This document shows, in pieces, positions 1 through 6,660 of a DNA stretch of 7,022 bases (position 1 is its first letter; each line of letters begins with the position of its first letter). Source of the stretch: an uncultured Butyricicoccus sp. (GTDB taxonomy: Bacteria; Bacillota; Clostridia; Oscillospirales; Butyricicoccaceae); the NCBI GenBank assembly GCA_900544475.1, contig UQVU01000095.1:1-7022 (forward strand), read 5' to 3'. The notes under the pieces were generated by a model. That model was not told the DNA's origin and made no database searches. It saw only the letters and a program-made list of their open reading frames with translations. Position numbers and translations under genes: made by a program.

Positions 1-36
1 TTTAAACAATGAGTAATTTTCTTATAGGGAGTACAT

Positions 37-111
37 ATGGGTTTCTGGAGAATCGTCATCACCATCATTCTGCCGCCGCTCGGCGTGCTGCTCGGTAAAG
101 GGTTCGGATGA
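37..111 (+). CDS. Pmp3/YqaE-family small membrane protein, 5' fragment (24 codons) broken at a junction
   Basis: The 24 codons begin MGFWRIV and continue into a hydrophobic stretch and [13 protein letters not shown]. This matches the N-terminal half of the Pmp3/YqaE family: a first membrane helix followed by the PPLGV-x-L-x-x-G-x-G signature. Family members are usually about 50 residues with two transmembrane helices, and yeast Pmp3 affects membrane potential and cation tolerance. The second helix is missing because a TGA at 109-111 follows the last matching Gly. The start is well supported by AGGGAG at 26-31, five bases upstream of ATG. It is the only gene-like signal on the plus strand and runs head-on into the truncated pfkA. 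The downstream bases (from about 104) read as pfkA on the other strand, so I infer an artificial or rearranged join rather than a natural 24-residue peptide. Family assignment is by recall of the motif, with moderate confidence. Confidence 0.55.
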   Translation: MGFWRIVITIILPPLGVLLGKGFG

Positions 112-178
112 GTGCGTTCATGCCCGGGGCGTCGCCGCCGCTTGTAAGTACGCCAATTCTTCGAATCTGCTTTTCCAT
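104..178 (-). CDS. pfkA: ATP-dependent 6-phosphofructokinase, N-terminal fragment (25 codons)
   Basis: Codons 1-25 read MEKQIRRI then [17 protein letters not shown], the hallmark N-terminus of bacterial PfkA. The glycine-rich TSGGD segment belongs to its ATP-binding site. The enzyme phosphorylates fructose 6-phosphate to fructose 1,6-bisphosphate in the cytoplasm, the committed step of glycolysis, and is normally about 320 residues. The ATG at 178-176 has a strong AAGGAGG (187-193) eight bases upstream. After Arg25, where an Ala-Val-Val-like continuation is expected, the frame reads 12 unrelated residues and stops, because the DNA has become the Pmp3/YqaE-like sequence of the opposite strand. 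pfkA following dnaE is a familiar order in Clostridia, so this fragment is probably in its native place and the sequence left of it is the intruder. The gene is incomplete here, and whether it is intact in the organism cannot be judged from this window. Confidence 0.85.
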
Positions 179-186
179 AGAGAAAG

Positions 187-193
187 CCTCCTT
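187..193 (-). promoter_or_regulatory. Ribosome binding site of pfkA
   Basis: AAGGAGG on the minus strand lies eight bases before the ATG at 178-176. It fixes the start of the pfkA fragment, which is otherwise too short to recognise by length. Confidence 0.8.
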
Positions 194-258
194 CAGTGTG
201 CTGTGAGAGCAGCCTGTGTTTTTTCTTGCTGCGGCTGCCCCTTCCCCTCTTTACAATT

Positions 259-296
259 TTTGAGATATGCCGCCTGCCGGACTGCGTTATCTCAAA
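259..296. repeat. Nine-base inverted repeat between dnaE and pfkA
   Basis: TTTGAGATA (259-267) and TATCTCAAA (288-296) are perfect inverted copies flanking a 20-base G+C-rich centre. The repeat lies just beyond the dnaE stop codon in the 125-bp gap before pfkA. No T-run follows it on the minus strand, so it is not a canonical intrinsic terminator. It could be an RNA stem protecting the dnaE 3' end or an operator-like site. Function unknown. Confidence 0.5.
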
Positions 297-303
297 CATA
301 TAC

Positions 304-3300
304 CTATTTTATTATAACATCATCATCGCTCAAGAGGAAGCGTAATTTTTGCAAAATATTTTCGTCCGGCTCACACCACAGACGGCGCGAGAGCAGCGTC
401 TTTTTTTTCGTGTCGAGCGGATAGAGGTAGACCGGCGTATTGCCCGGGCGGGTCGAGAGCACAGCGCGGACGCCCGGCCACTTGACGCCCGAAAGGCTGT
501 CGAGGCGGATGTACAGCTTGTGCTTCGCCATTTTCGCCGCCTGTGCGTCGGTAAACACGCTCTGTGCGGAGTTTTTCGCCGTGGAAATCATGCTGACCGT
601 GCTTTCGTTCAGCGGCTGCGCCTCGTTCAGCAGCAGCTTGGGCGCTTCTTCCTCGCGTGCGTCGATGCGGCCGGTGAGCAGCACCGCGCTGTCTGCGGTG
701 AGGTACGCGCCGCACTGCTGGAGCGATTTCGGGAACACGACAAGCTCGATGGACGCGGTGTCGTCCTCAACGGTCACATAGGCCATCATCGAGCCGTTCT
801 TGGTAGATTTGAGCTTTACCGCCGTCACGACGCAGGCGAGCCGCACGGTCATGCCGTCCTTGTAGACCGGGTTCTGGCTCTCGCCCGCGAGGTCGTCGAT
901 GATTTTATGAACCGGAACCGCGTCCGCCTTTTTCGCAAGGTCGCGGTATTCGTCCATCGGATGCCCCGACAGATAAAGTCCGGTCGTTTCCTTTTCCATC
1001 GAGAGCAGCTCGCGCTTGGACACCTCGGGAATATCGGGCAGGGCGATCTGCGTGTCGCGCACCGCGTCGTTGCCCATGCCGAACAGGTCCATCTGACCCT
1101 CGATGTTCTTCTTTCGGTTCTGCGCAATGGCATCGACCACCGAGCCGCACACGCGCAGCAGCTGGCTGCGGCGGCAGCCCATCGAGTCGAACGCGCCTGC
1201 CTTGATGAGGCTTTCAAGGGCGCGGCGGTTGAGTTCGCGGTCGTACATCCGCTCACAGAAATCCTGGAACGAGGTGAATTTTCCGTTCTTCTCGCGCTCC
1301 TCGACCAGCTGCTTCATGAACGAGCGGCCGACGCCCTTGACGGCGGCAAGGCCGAAGCGAATGTCGTCCCCCGCGACCGAAAAGCTGTCGTAGGACAGGT
1401 TGACGTCGGGCGGCTGCACCGCAATGCCCATTTCGCGGGCGGTCTGGATGTACTCCGAAATCTTCTCGGAAACATCGAGCACGCTCGTCAGAAGCGCCGC
1501 CATATATTCGCGCGGATAGTGGCATTTGAGGTAGGCGGTGCGGAAAGAAACCACCGCGTAGCAGACCGCGTGCGCCTTGTTGAAGGCGTAGTTCGCGAAG
1601 TCCATGATCTCGTCAAACAGGCTTGCAGCGACCGCTTCGGGCACGCCGCGCCCCACCGCGCCGTCAATGCCAAGCTCCTCGTTGCCGTGGATGAAGTTGA
1701 CGCGCTCCTTTTCGAGCTCCTTCATCTTCTTTTTACTCATCGCGCGGCGCACCATATCCGCCTTGCCGAGCGAATAGCCGGCGAGCGACTGGAACACCTG
1801 CATGACCTGTTCCTGATAGATCATGCAGCCGTAGGTGACGCCTAAAATCGGCTCAAGAAGCGGATGCTTGTAGGTCACCTTTTCCGGGTGGTGGCGGCAC
1901 TCGATGTAGCGCGGAATGGACTGCATCGGGCCGGGGCGGTAGAGCGCCACGACTGCGGTGATGTCCTCGATGGACTGCGGCCGCAGGCCGGTGACAACGT
2001 TAGTAATGCCCGCGCTTTCCAGCTGAAATACGCCCATGGTCGAACCTTTTCCGAGCATTTCATAGGTCGCGGGGTCGTTCATGTCCACCTTTTCGATGGA
2101 GAAATCCGGCGTGTGGCGGCGGATCATCTTCTCCGCGTCCGCGATGACCGTGAGGTTGCGCAGACCGAGAAAGTCCATTTTGAGCAGACCCAGCTCCTCG
2201 ATGGTCACCATCGTGAACTGCGTTACCATCTGGTCGCCGTTGCGCGAGAGCGGCACATAGGTATCGACCGGGTCCTTCGTGATAACGACGCCGGCGGCGT
2301 GGGTCGAAGCGTTTCGCGGCATGCCTTCGAGCTTTCGCGCGGTGTCGATGAGCTCGCGCACCTGCGGCGTGCCGTCGTACATCTTTTTCAGCTCCGCGTT
2401 GACCGAAAGCGCCTTTTCGATCGTCATGTGAAGCTCGTTCGGCACCTGCTTGGCTACTGCATCAACGTCGTTGTACGGAATGTTGAGCGCACGGCCGACA
2501 TCGCGTATCGCGCCCCGCGCCGCCATCGTGCCGAAGGTGACGATCTGCGCGACACGATCTTTGCCGTACTTGCGCGTAACGTACTCGATGACCTCGGGAC
2601 GGCGGACGTAACAGAAATCGACGTCGATATCCGGCATGGAGACGCGCTCCGGGTTGAGGAAGCGTTCGAAATAGAGCGAATAGTGGATGGGGTCGAGGTC
2701 GGTGATGCCGAGGCAGTAGGAAACGATGGAACCCGCCGCCGAGCCGCGTCCCGGGCCGACCGGAATGCCCTGACTCTTGGCGTAGCCGATGAAGTCGGAA
2801 ACGATGAGGAAGTAATCGACAAAGCCCATCTTGGAAATCATGTCGATTTCGTATTGCAGGCGCTTCTTTACCGTGCCGTCGTCGTCCGGATAACGCCGCT
2901 CGAAGCCCTCGTCACACAGCTTCTGGAGGTATCCGAGCGAGGTATAGCCTTCCGGGACATCGAACTCCGGCAGGTGATACTTGCCGAACTCGAAATCCAC
3001 GCGGCACCGCTCCGCGATTTTTACCGTGTTCGCAAGCGCCTCCGGGTGCTCCGGGAAGAGCGCCGCCATTTCGTCCGCGTCCTTGATGTAGAACTCCTGC
3101 GTTTCGAACTTCATGCGGGTCGGGTCATCGACCGTCTTGCCCATCTGAATGGCCATCAGGATGTCCTGCGTGCGGGCGTCCGCGCGGGTCAGGTAATGCG
3201 CGTCGTTCGTCGCAACGAGGTCGAGATTCAGCTCTTTCGCCAGCTGATACAGGCCCTCGTTTACCTTTTTCTGCTCTTCGATGCCGTGGTCCTGAATTTC

Positions 3301-3819
3301 GAGATAGAAATGCTCGCGGTCGAAGATTTCAAGAAACTGCTCGCAGATTTCATAGGCTTCGTCCATGTTGCCGTTCGCAATCGCACGGGGAATCGCGCCC
3401 GCGAGGCACGCGGACATACAGATAAGTCCCTCGCTGTGCTCGCGCAGCAGCTCCATGTCGATGCGCGGCTTCATGTAGAAGCCTTCAGAAAACGCGAGCG
3501 ACACCATATGAATGAGGTTTTTGTAGCCGGTCATGTTCTCGCACAGCAGGATAAGATGGCTGTGCCACTCGCCGTTGATATAGCCGCGGTCGTGGCGCGA
3601 ATGCGGCGCAAGATAGACCTCGCAGCCGATGACCGGGTGAATGCCCTTCGCCTTGCAGGCGCGGTAGAAGTCGATTACGCCGTACATGACGCCGTGGTCG
3701 GTCAGCGCACAAGAGGTCTGGCCGAGGGCGGCGACACGGTCCACGAGCTGTTCGATACGGCACGCGCCGTCAAGCAGGCTGTATTCACTATGCACATGCA
3801 GATGGGCAAACGGTACCAT
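304..3819 (-). CDS. dnaE: DNA polymerase III subunit alpha (DnaE), family C polymerase with PHP domain
   Basis: This 1171-residue protein is full length for bacterial DnaE (about 1100-1200). The N-terminal PHP domain (about 4-210) begins HLHVHSEYSLLDG and carries H8, H10, D17, H42, E67, H88, C138, D206 and H208, a complete-looking metal site. The polymerase core has GPGRGSAAGS at 355-364, PDIDVDF at 396-402 (catalytic D399 and D401 by alignment to E. coli D401/D403) and the third aspartate D549 in KMDFLGLR. The fingers contain VALYRPGPM and FNKAHAVCYAV (746-756). A helix-hairpin-helix lies near 821-831, a beta-clamp binding motif QMDLF at 909-913, and an OB-fold at about 992-1032. A C-terminal domain with PGNTPVYLY follows. 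It copies DNA in the cytoplasmic replisome. Clostridia normally also have PolC, so this is probably the partner polymerase. ATG at 3819 abuts the whiA stop codon with no gap, and its ribosome binding site lies inside whiA, which suggests translational coupling. Confidence 0.97.
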   Translation of the reverse strand: MVPFAHLHVHSEYSLLDGACRIEQLVDRVAALGQTSCALTDHGVMYGVIDFYRACKAKGIHPVIGCEVYLAPHSRHDRGYINGEWHSHLILLCENMTGYKNLIHMVSLAFSEGFYMKPRIDMELLREHSEGLICMSACLAGAIPRAIANGNMDEAYEICEQFLEIFDREHFYLEIQDHGIEEQKKVNEGLYQLAKELNLDLVATNDAHYLTRADARTQDILMAIQMGKTVDDPTRMKFETQEFYIKDADEMAALFPEHPEALANTVKIAERCRVDFEFGKYHLPEFDVPEGYTSLGYLQKLCDEGFERRYPDDDGTVKKRLQYEIDMISKMGFVDYFLIVSDFIGYAKSQGIPVGPGRGSAAGSIVSYCLGITDLDPIHYSLYFERFLNPERVSMPDIDVDFCYVRRPEVIEYVTRKYGKDRVAQIVTFGTMAARGAIRDVGRALNIPYNDVDAVAKQVPNELHMTIEKALSVNAELKKMYDGTPQVRELIDTARKLEGMPRNASTHAAGVVITKDPVDTYVPLSRNGDQMVTQFTMVTIEELGLLKMDFLGLRNLTVIADAEKMIRRHTPDFSIEKVDMNDPATYEMLGKGSTMGVFQLESAGITNVVTGLRPQSIEDITAVVALYRPGPMQSIPRYIECRHHPEKVTYKHPLLEPILGVTYGCMIYQEQVMQVFQSLAGYSLGKADMVRRAMSKKKMKELEKERVNFIHGNEELGIDGAVGRGVPEAVAASLFDEIMDFANYAFNKAHAVCYAVVSFRTAYLKCHYPREYMAALLTSVLDVSEKISEYIQTAREMGIAVQPPDVNLSYDSFSVAGDDIRFGLAAVKGVGRSFMKQLVEEREKNGKFTSFQDFCERMYDRELNRRALESLIKAGAFDSMGCRRSQLLRVCGSVVDAIAQNRKKNIEGQMDLFGMGNDAVRDTQIALPDIPEVSKRELLSMEKETTGLYLSGHPMDEYRDLAKKADAVPVHKIIDDLAGESQNPVYKDGMTVRLACVVTAVKLKSTKNGSMMAYVTVEDDTASIELVVFPKSLQQCGAYLTADSAVLLTGRIDAREEEAPKLLLNEAQPLNESTVSMISTAKNSAQSVFTDAQAAKMAKHKLYIRLDSLSGVKWPGVRAVLSTRPGNTPVYLYPLDTKKKTLLSRRLWCEPDENILQKLRFLLSDDDVIIK
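311..316 (-). promoter_or_regulatory. Possible -10 box for pfkA inside the last codons of dnaE
   Basis: A perfect TATAAT is present on the minus strand, placed to start transcription near the dnaE stop codon and about 125 bases before the pfkA start. No good -35 hexamer lies 16-18 bases upstream (TTCCTC at 17), so the call is weak. It may be chance in an AT-rich stretch. Confidence 0.25.
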
Positions 3820-4713
3820 TTAGTTCTCCTTTGCAGCAAATTCGGTGATTTTTTTCAGCCGGTGGCTGAGTCCCGGCTTGGAGATGGGCGGGTCAAAGCG
3901 CCGCGCAAGCTCGGTGAGGCTGTCGGTCGGATACCGGAGCCGCAGCCGCACGGTTTCGCGCAGGCTTTCCGGAAAGGCGTCCTCCCCGCCCCCTTTGAGA
4001 ACGCTCTGTATCGCGGCGATCTGCCGCGCGGAAGCGTCCGCCGCCTTGACGAGGTTCGCAGTCTCGCAGTTGACCTGGCGGTTTATCGTGTTGCGGAGAT
4101 TCTTCTCGACCTTCGCCTGCATCAGCTCCATTGCGGCGTGGGGTGCGCCGATGCGCGTGAGGAAGTCCTCGACGCTCGCGCCGTCCTTGAAGTAGAGAAG
4201 CAGCGCGTTCGCCCGCTTCGCCTGCTTGGGTGACAGACCGAGGTCGAGCATCAGGCTGGTTTCCTCGCCCACAAGGCTCTGGTGCGTGCTTTTCAGCTCC
4301 AGATGGCTTTTTTTATCAGGTCCCGCGACCGTTCCGGCCATGAGGAACGCGCCGCGCAGAAAGGACGCAATGCAGCAGTCCTCCTCCATGACGTTCCGGT
4401 TTAAGTGATAAGTGATGTGGCTTTTTCGGTCGTAGCCGAGCGCATCAAAAATGCGGCCAATGCGCGATGCGTCGTCGATGACGATCTGCTGCTTGCGGCC
4501 GCACTTCTCCGCCTCGCTCTCCACGAAGAACGCTCGCTGGAGGAGCGCCTGCAAGCGGCGCACCACGACCGCGTTCTCGGCGGAAAGACGGATCTCCCTG
4601 TGCGAGAAGACCGAGGCGTGAAGCAGTGCGCCGTAGGCCTCCGCACGGGTGCAGCACGCCCGGTTCATGGAAATGCCGCACAGTTCGTTTTTAACTTCGG
4701 TGGAAAATGACAT
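3820..4713 (-). CDS. whiA: DNA-binding protein WhiA (homing-endonuclease-like domain plus HTH)
   Basis: This 297-residue protein is close to the usual WhiA length (about 300-325). It begins MSFSTEVKNEL, the standard family start. The N-terminal and central parts (about 1-200) correspond to the LAGLIDADG homing-endonuclease-like fold, including CCIASFLRGAFLMAGTVAGP (113-132) and HLELKS. The family keeps this fold but is known as a DNA-binding protein, not a nuclease. A conserved NRQVNCETANLVKAADAS segment (211-228) is followed by the C-terminal helix-turn-helix, SLTELARRFDPPISKPGLSH (265-284). In Streptomyces WhiA is a sporulation transcription factor. In Bacillus it is nucleoid-associated and affects division and chromosome segregation. 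It lies between rapZ and dnaE. The gene yvcK, often found between rapZ and whiA in Firmicutes, is absent. GGAG at 4723-4726 serves as the ribosome binding site but can be paired in a hairpin. Confidence 0.95.
   Translation of the reverse strand: MSFSTEVKNELCGISMNRACCTRAEAYGALLHASVFSHREIRLSAENAVVVRRLQALLQRAFFVESEAEKCGRKQQIVIDDASRIGRIFDALGYDRKSHITYHLNRNVMEEDCCIASFLRGAFLMAGTVAGPDKKSHLELKSTHQSLVGEETSLMLDLGLSPKQAKRANALLLYFKDGASVEDFLTRIGAPHAAMELMQAKVEKNLRNTINRQVNCETANLVKAADASARQIAAIQSVLKGGGEDAFPESLRETVRLRLRYPTDSLTELARRFDPPISKPGLSHRLKKITEFAAKEN
3826..3830 (-). promoter_or_regulatory. Ribosome binding site of dnaE, inside the end of whiA
   Basis: AGGAG on the minus strand (within AAAGGAG) lies in the last codons of whiA, about six bases before the dnaE ATG. 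The whiA TAA (3822-3820) is directly followed by the ATG (3819-3817). This arrangement favours reinitiation or coupled translation of dnaE and fixes its start. Confidence 0.8.
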
Positions 4714-4722
4714 GTATGATAA

Positions 4723-4753
4723 CTCCGTTTCTGCGGCGCTCCGCAGACGGGAG
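4723..4753 (-). promoter_or_regulatory. Hairpin in the rapZ-whiA gap that contains the whiA ribosome binding site
   Basis: On the minus strand CTGCGG (4746-4741) pairs with CCGCAG (4736-4731) around an AGCG loop. Beyond a two-base AA bulge, ACGGAG (4728-4723) pairs with CTCC-GT of CTCCCGT (4753-4747), leaving one C bulged. The helix has 12 pairs and its 3' arm includes GGAG, the only Shine-Dalgarno sequence for whiA, nine bases before its ATG. No T-run follows, so it is not an intrinsic terminator. The sequence shows the pairing; a role in limiting whiA translation is inference. Confidence 0.5.
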
Positions 4754-4760
4754 CCTTCCT

Positions 4761-5618
4761 TTATCGTTGGTAATCGCGGTGCATGGTGACAACGCCGTAT
4801 TCGCGGCCGCGCAGGTGCTCGCTGAGCGCTTCCGCGATGGCAACCGAGCGGTGCTTGCCGCCCGTGCAGCCGACGCTGATGATGAGGTTGGCCTTGCCCT
4901 CGGCGATGTAGCGCGGGAGCAGGAAGTCGATGAGCGTGGTCAGGTGGCGCATGAGCACGTCGGCCGTGCCGCCCTGAAAGACGTAGTCGCGCACCTCGGG
5001 GTCGGTGCCGTTGCGCTCGCGCAGGCTCATCTCGTAATATGGATTGGGCAGGAAGCGTACATCGAATACGAGGTCGCTTTCGGGCGGAATGCCGTACTTG
5101 AAGCCGAAGGACTGCACGATGACCTCGAATACCTCGCCGCTCTCCGTGCCGGAGAACAGGGCGAGCAGCCGCTCACGCAGACCGGCGGCGGAAAGGCCCG
5201 TGGTGTCCACCACGAAATCCGCGCGGTTGCGCAGCGCCGAGAGCATTTCGCGCTCCTTTTCGATGGCGGCCGTCATGGAAACGCCCTTGTCCATCAGCGG
5301 ATGCTTGCGGCGCGTTTCCTTGTAGCGACGGATGAGCGTCGCGGTGTCCGTGTCGAGAAACAGAATGCGGTAGTCGCAGCCCATGTCGCGGATGGAATCG
5401 AGCGAGTCGAAAAGCTGCTGAAAATCGCCGCCCGCACGCACGTCGGTCACAAGCGCCACGCGCTCGTACTTCTCGGTCGCGGCCAGACATATCTCCGCGA
5501 AGCGCGGAATGAGCGCGATCGGCAGATTATCCACGCAGTAATAGCCGAGATCCTCCAGCGTCGCAACCGCGCGGCTCTTGCCTGCGCCGGACATACCGGA
5601 AACGATCAGAAAATACAT
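4761..5618 (-). CDS. rapZ: RapZ/YvcJ family nucleotide-binding protein (RNase adapter homologue)
   Basis: The predicted protein has 285 residues, the usual family length. The N-terminal P-loop domain opens MYFLIVSGMSGAGKS with Walker A GMSGAGKS at 8-15, followed by the family signature LEDLGYYCVDNLP (21-33) and a FLDTD segment at 87-91. The C-terminal domain contains FGFKYGIPPESDLVFDVRFL (171-190), PNPYY, the diagnostic GCTGGKHRSV (250-259) and HRD (280-282). In E. coli RapZ binds small RNAs and glucosamine-6-phosphate to control GlmS. The Bacillus homologue YvcJ hydrolyses nucleotides and influences competence. Which role applies here is not visible. I chose ATG 5618 over an in-frame ATG at 5639 because AGGAGG lies eight bases before it and family members begin just before the P-loop strand. 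It is 42 bp downstream of murB and 47 bp upstream of whiA, probably cotranscribed. Confidence 0.95.
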   Translation of the reverse strand: MYFLIVSGMSGAGKSRAVATLEDLGYYCVDNLPIALIPRFAEICLAATEKYERVALVTDVRAGGDFQQLFDSLDSIRDMGCDYRILFLDTDTATLIRRYKETRRKHPLMDKGVSMTAAIEKEREMLSALRNRADFVVDTTGLSAAGLRERLLALFSGTESGEVFEVIVQSFGFKYGIPPESDLVFDVRFLPNPYYEMSLRERNGTDPEVRDYVFQGGTADVLMRHLTTLIDFLLPRYIAEGKANLIISVGCTGGKHRSVAIAEALSEHLRGREYGVVTMHRDYQR

Positions 5619-5626
5619 AATTCCAT

Positions 5627-5633
5627 CCTCCTT
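5627..5633 (-). promoter_or_regulatory. Ribosome binding site that decides the rapZ start
   Basis: AAGGAGG on the minus strand lies eight bases before the ATG at 5618-5616. The alternative ATG at 5639 lies upstream of this site and would put it inside the coding sequence, so the shorter start is preferred. Confidence 0.8.
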
Positions 5634-5645
5634 GCCCATGTTCAG

Positions 5646-5659
5646 CGGGATTTCTCCCG
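5646..5659 (-). promoter_or_regulatory. Short hairpin with GAAA tetraloop in the murB-rapZ gap
   Basis: On the minus strand CGGGA (5659-5655) pairs perfectly with TCCCG (5650-5646) around GAAA, a GNRA-type tetraloop. It begins two bases after the murB stop codon and ends 12 bases before the rapZ ribosome binding site. There is no T-run, so it is not a terminator. It could stabilise an RNA end or mark a processing site. The role is inferred, and a five-base stem can arise by chance. Confidence 0.35.
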
Positions 5660-5660
5660 T

Positions 5661-6581
5661 TTATTTTACAATGCGCACCTCGCACTCAAGCTCGACGCCA
5701 AACTGCGTTTCGACGCGCTCCTGCACCAGCTCGATGAGGCGCAGCATATCATCGCAAGTCGCGCCGCCCCGGTTGATGAGGAAGCCGGCGTGCTTTTCGG
5801 AAACCTGCGCCGCGCCGACCGATACGCCCTTGAGTCCGGCCTGCTCGATGAGCTGACCCGCGAAGTGCCCCTCCGGGCGCTTGAAGGTCGAACCGGCGGA
5901 CGGGAAGTTCAGCGGCTGCTTGTTGCGGCGGCGCTGCGCAAAGTCGTTCATCTTGTCGAGAATGGCGGCGGAGTCGCCCGGCTGCAAACGCAGCACCGAG
6001 CGGATGACCGTCCAGTCCGGGTGGTCGCGGAAAATGCTGCGGCGGTAGCCGAAGCCGTGCTCCTCGCCGCGCAGCGTGTGCAGATTGCCCTCGGCGTCCA
6101 GATATTCGGTCGTTTCCACGATGCCTGCCATCTGGCCGTCATACGCGCCCGCGTTCATGAAAACCGCGCCGCCGAGGCTGCCCGGAATGCCGCCCGCGAA
6201 CTCCGCGCCGGTAAGGCCGGCCCGCTGCGCCCGGCGTGCGATGCGGCTGAGAAGCGCGCCTGCTTCGGCGGTCAGGGTGTTGTCGTCCTCGCCCACGCGA
6301 ACCTCGTCCACATCTGCGGTGCAGACGACCGCGCCGCGCACGCCCTCGTCGGATACGAGAATGTTTGAGCCGTTGCCGAGCAGCAGCATGGGCACGCCCT
6401 GTGCGCGCAGCACATCGAGCGCCCCGATCAGCTCCTTTCGCGTCTTGGGCAGAATGAAAAGGTCGGCCGGGCCGCCGATGGAAAACGTCGTGTGACGGCG
6501 CATCGGCTCGTTGACCAGAATATCTATTTCCGGGGCGGTTTCGCGCAGCGCCGCCGCGCAGCCCTTGAGATCGTTCAGCAT
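5661..6581 (-). CDS. murB: UDP-N-acetylenolpyruvoylglucosamine reductase (MurB)
   Basis: The predicted protein has 306 residues, typical of the Gram-positive type II MurB (about 300). MurB is a cytoplasmic FAD enzyme that uses NADPH to reduce UDP-GlcNAc-enolpyruvate to UDP-MurNAc, the second step of peptidoglycan precursor synthesis. The FAD-binding part has RHTTFSIGGPADLF (29-42), LGNGSNILV (68-76) and EFAGGIPGSLGGAVFMNAGA (127-146). Y179-R180 in FGYRRSIF corresponds to the conserved substrate and catalytic arginine region. S231 in AGSTFKRP matches the proton-donor serine, and E301 in ECEVRIV matches the catalytic glutamate near the C-terminus. AAQVSEKHAGFLIN (257-270) is also conserved. I chose ATG 6581 because GGAGG lies nine bases upstream. 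An in-frame extension to 6650 would add 23 residues unlike the family and read through the leader palindrome. It is the first gene after a strong promoter. Confidence 0.96.
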   Translation of the reverse strand: MLNDLKGCAAALRETAPEIDILVNEPMRRHTTFSIGGPADLFILPKTRKELIGALDVLRAQGVPMLLLGNGSNILVSDEGVRGAVVCTADVDEVRVGEDDNTLTAEAGALLSRIARRAQRAGLTGAEFAGGIPGSLGGAVFMNAGAYDGQMAGIVETTEYLDAEGNLHTLRGEEHGFGYRRSIFRDHPDWTVIRSVLRLQPGDSAAILDKMNDFAQRRRNKQPLNFPSAGSTFKRPEGHFAGQLIEQAGLKGVSVGAAQVSEKHAGFLINRGGATCDDMLRLIELVQERVETQFGVELECEVRIVK

Positions 6582-6590
6582 GATAAAATT

Positions 6591-6595
6591 CCTCC
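6591..6595 (-). promoter_or_regulatory. Ribosome binding site that decides the murB start
   Basis: GGAGG on the minus strand lies nine bases before the ATG at 6581-6579. No comparable site precedes the in-frame ATG at 6650. Confidence 0.8.
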
Positions 6596-6632
6596 AGCAT
6601 AAAGCCTGTTGAAAAGCGCAGGACCACGTTAC

Positions 6633-6660
6633 GCGGCGGGGTGAGGTCACCCCGCCCTAC
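6633..6660. repeat. G+C-rich 22-bp palindromic intergenic repeat in the murB leader
   Basis: Bases 6635-6644 (GGCGGGGTGA) and 6647-6656 (TCACCCCGCC) are perfect inverted copies separated by GG, with CTAC at the right edge. The composition resembles short palindromic repeats (GTAGGGGCGG-type) that I recall as frequent between genes in Oscillospirales genomes. A seven-base direct repeat AAAGCCT at 6601-6607 and 6676-6682 flanks the region but may be chance. The element lies in the transcribed leader of murB and would form a very stable RNA hairpin 54 bases before the start codon. Repeat-family membership is recalled, not searched. Confidence 0.6.

Noticed and set aside
203..424. 73-codon plus-strand frame overlapping the dnaE end
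   Set aside because: It crosses the dnaE-pfkA gap and the dnaE 3' end, with no ribosome binding site and no recognisable motif.
349..4233. Very long plus-strand open frames opposite dnaE and whiA (498 and 789 codons)
   Set aside because: They are codon-aligned with the real genes on the other strand. A stop would require TTA, CTA or TCA codons in dnaE or whiA, which are almost absent; the break at 1843-1845 is a single TTA leucine codon (residue 659) and the one at 4231-4233 is a TCA serine codon of whiA. The translations are Arg/His/Val-rich with no family motifs.
3820..4713. WhiA as an active homing endonuclease because of its LAGLIDADG-like fold
   Set aside because: The gene is in its conserved genomic position with the WhiA-specific C-terminal helix-turn-helix, and the family is established as DNA-binding without nuclease activity.
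4707..6368. 553-codon plus-strand open frame opposite rapZ and murB
   Set aside because: Same codon-aligned shadow effect. Both minus-strand genes have complete, well-conserved motifs, and the antisense translation resembles nothing recognisable.
5661..6650. Longer murB start at 6650
   Set aside because: The extra 23 residues do not look like MurB, pass through the leader palindrome and have no good ribosome binding site. ATG 6581 has GGAGG at proper spacing.
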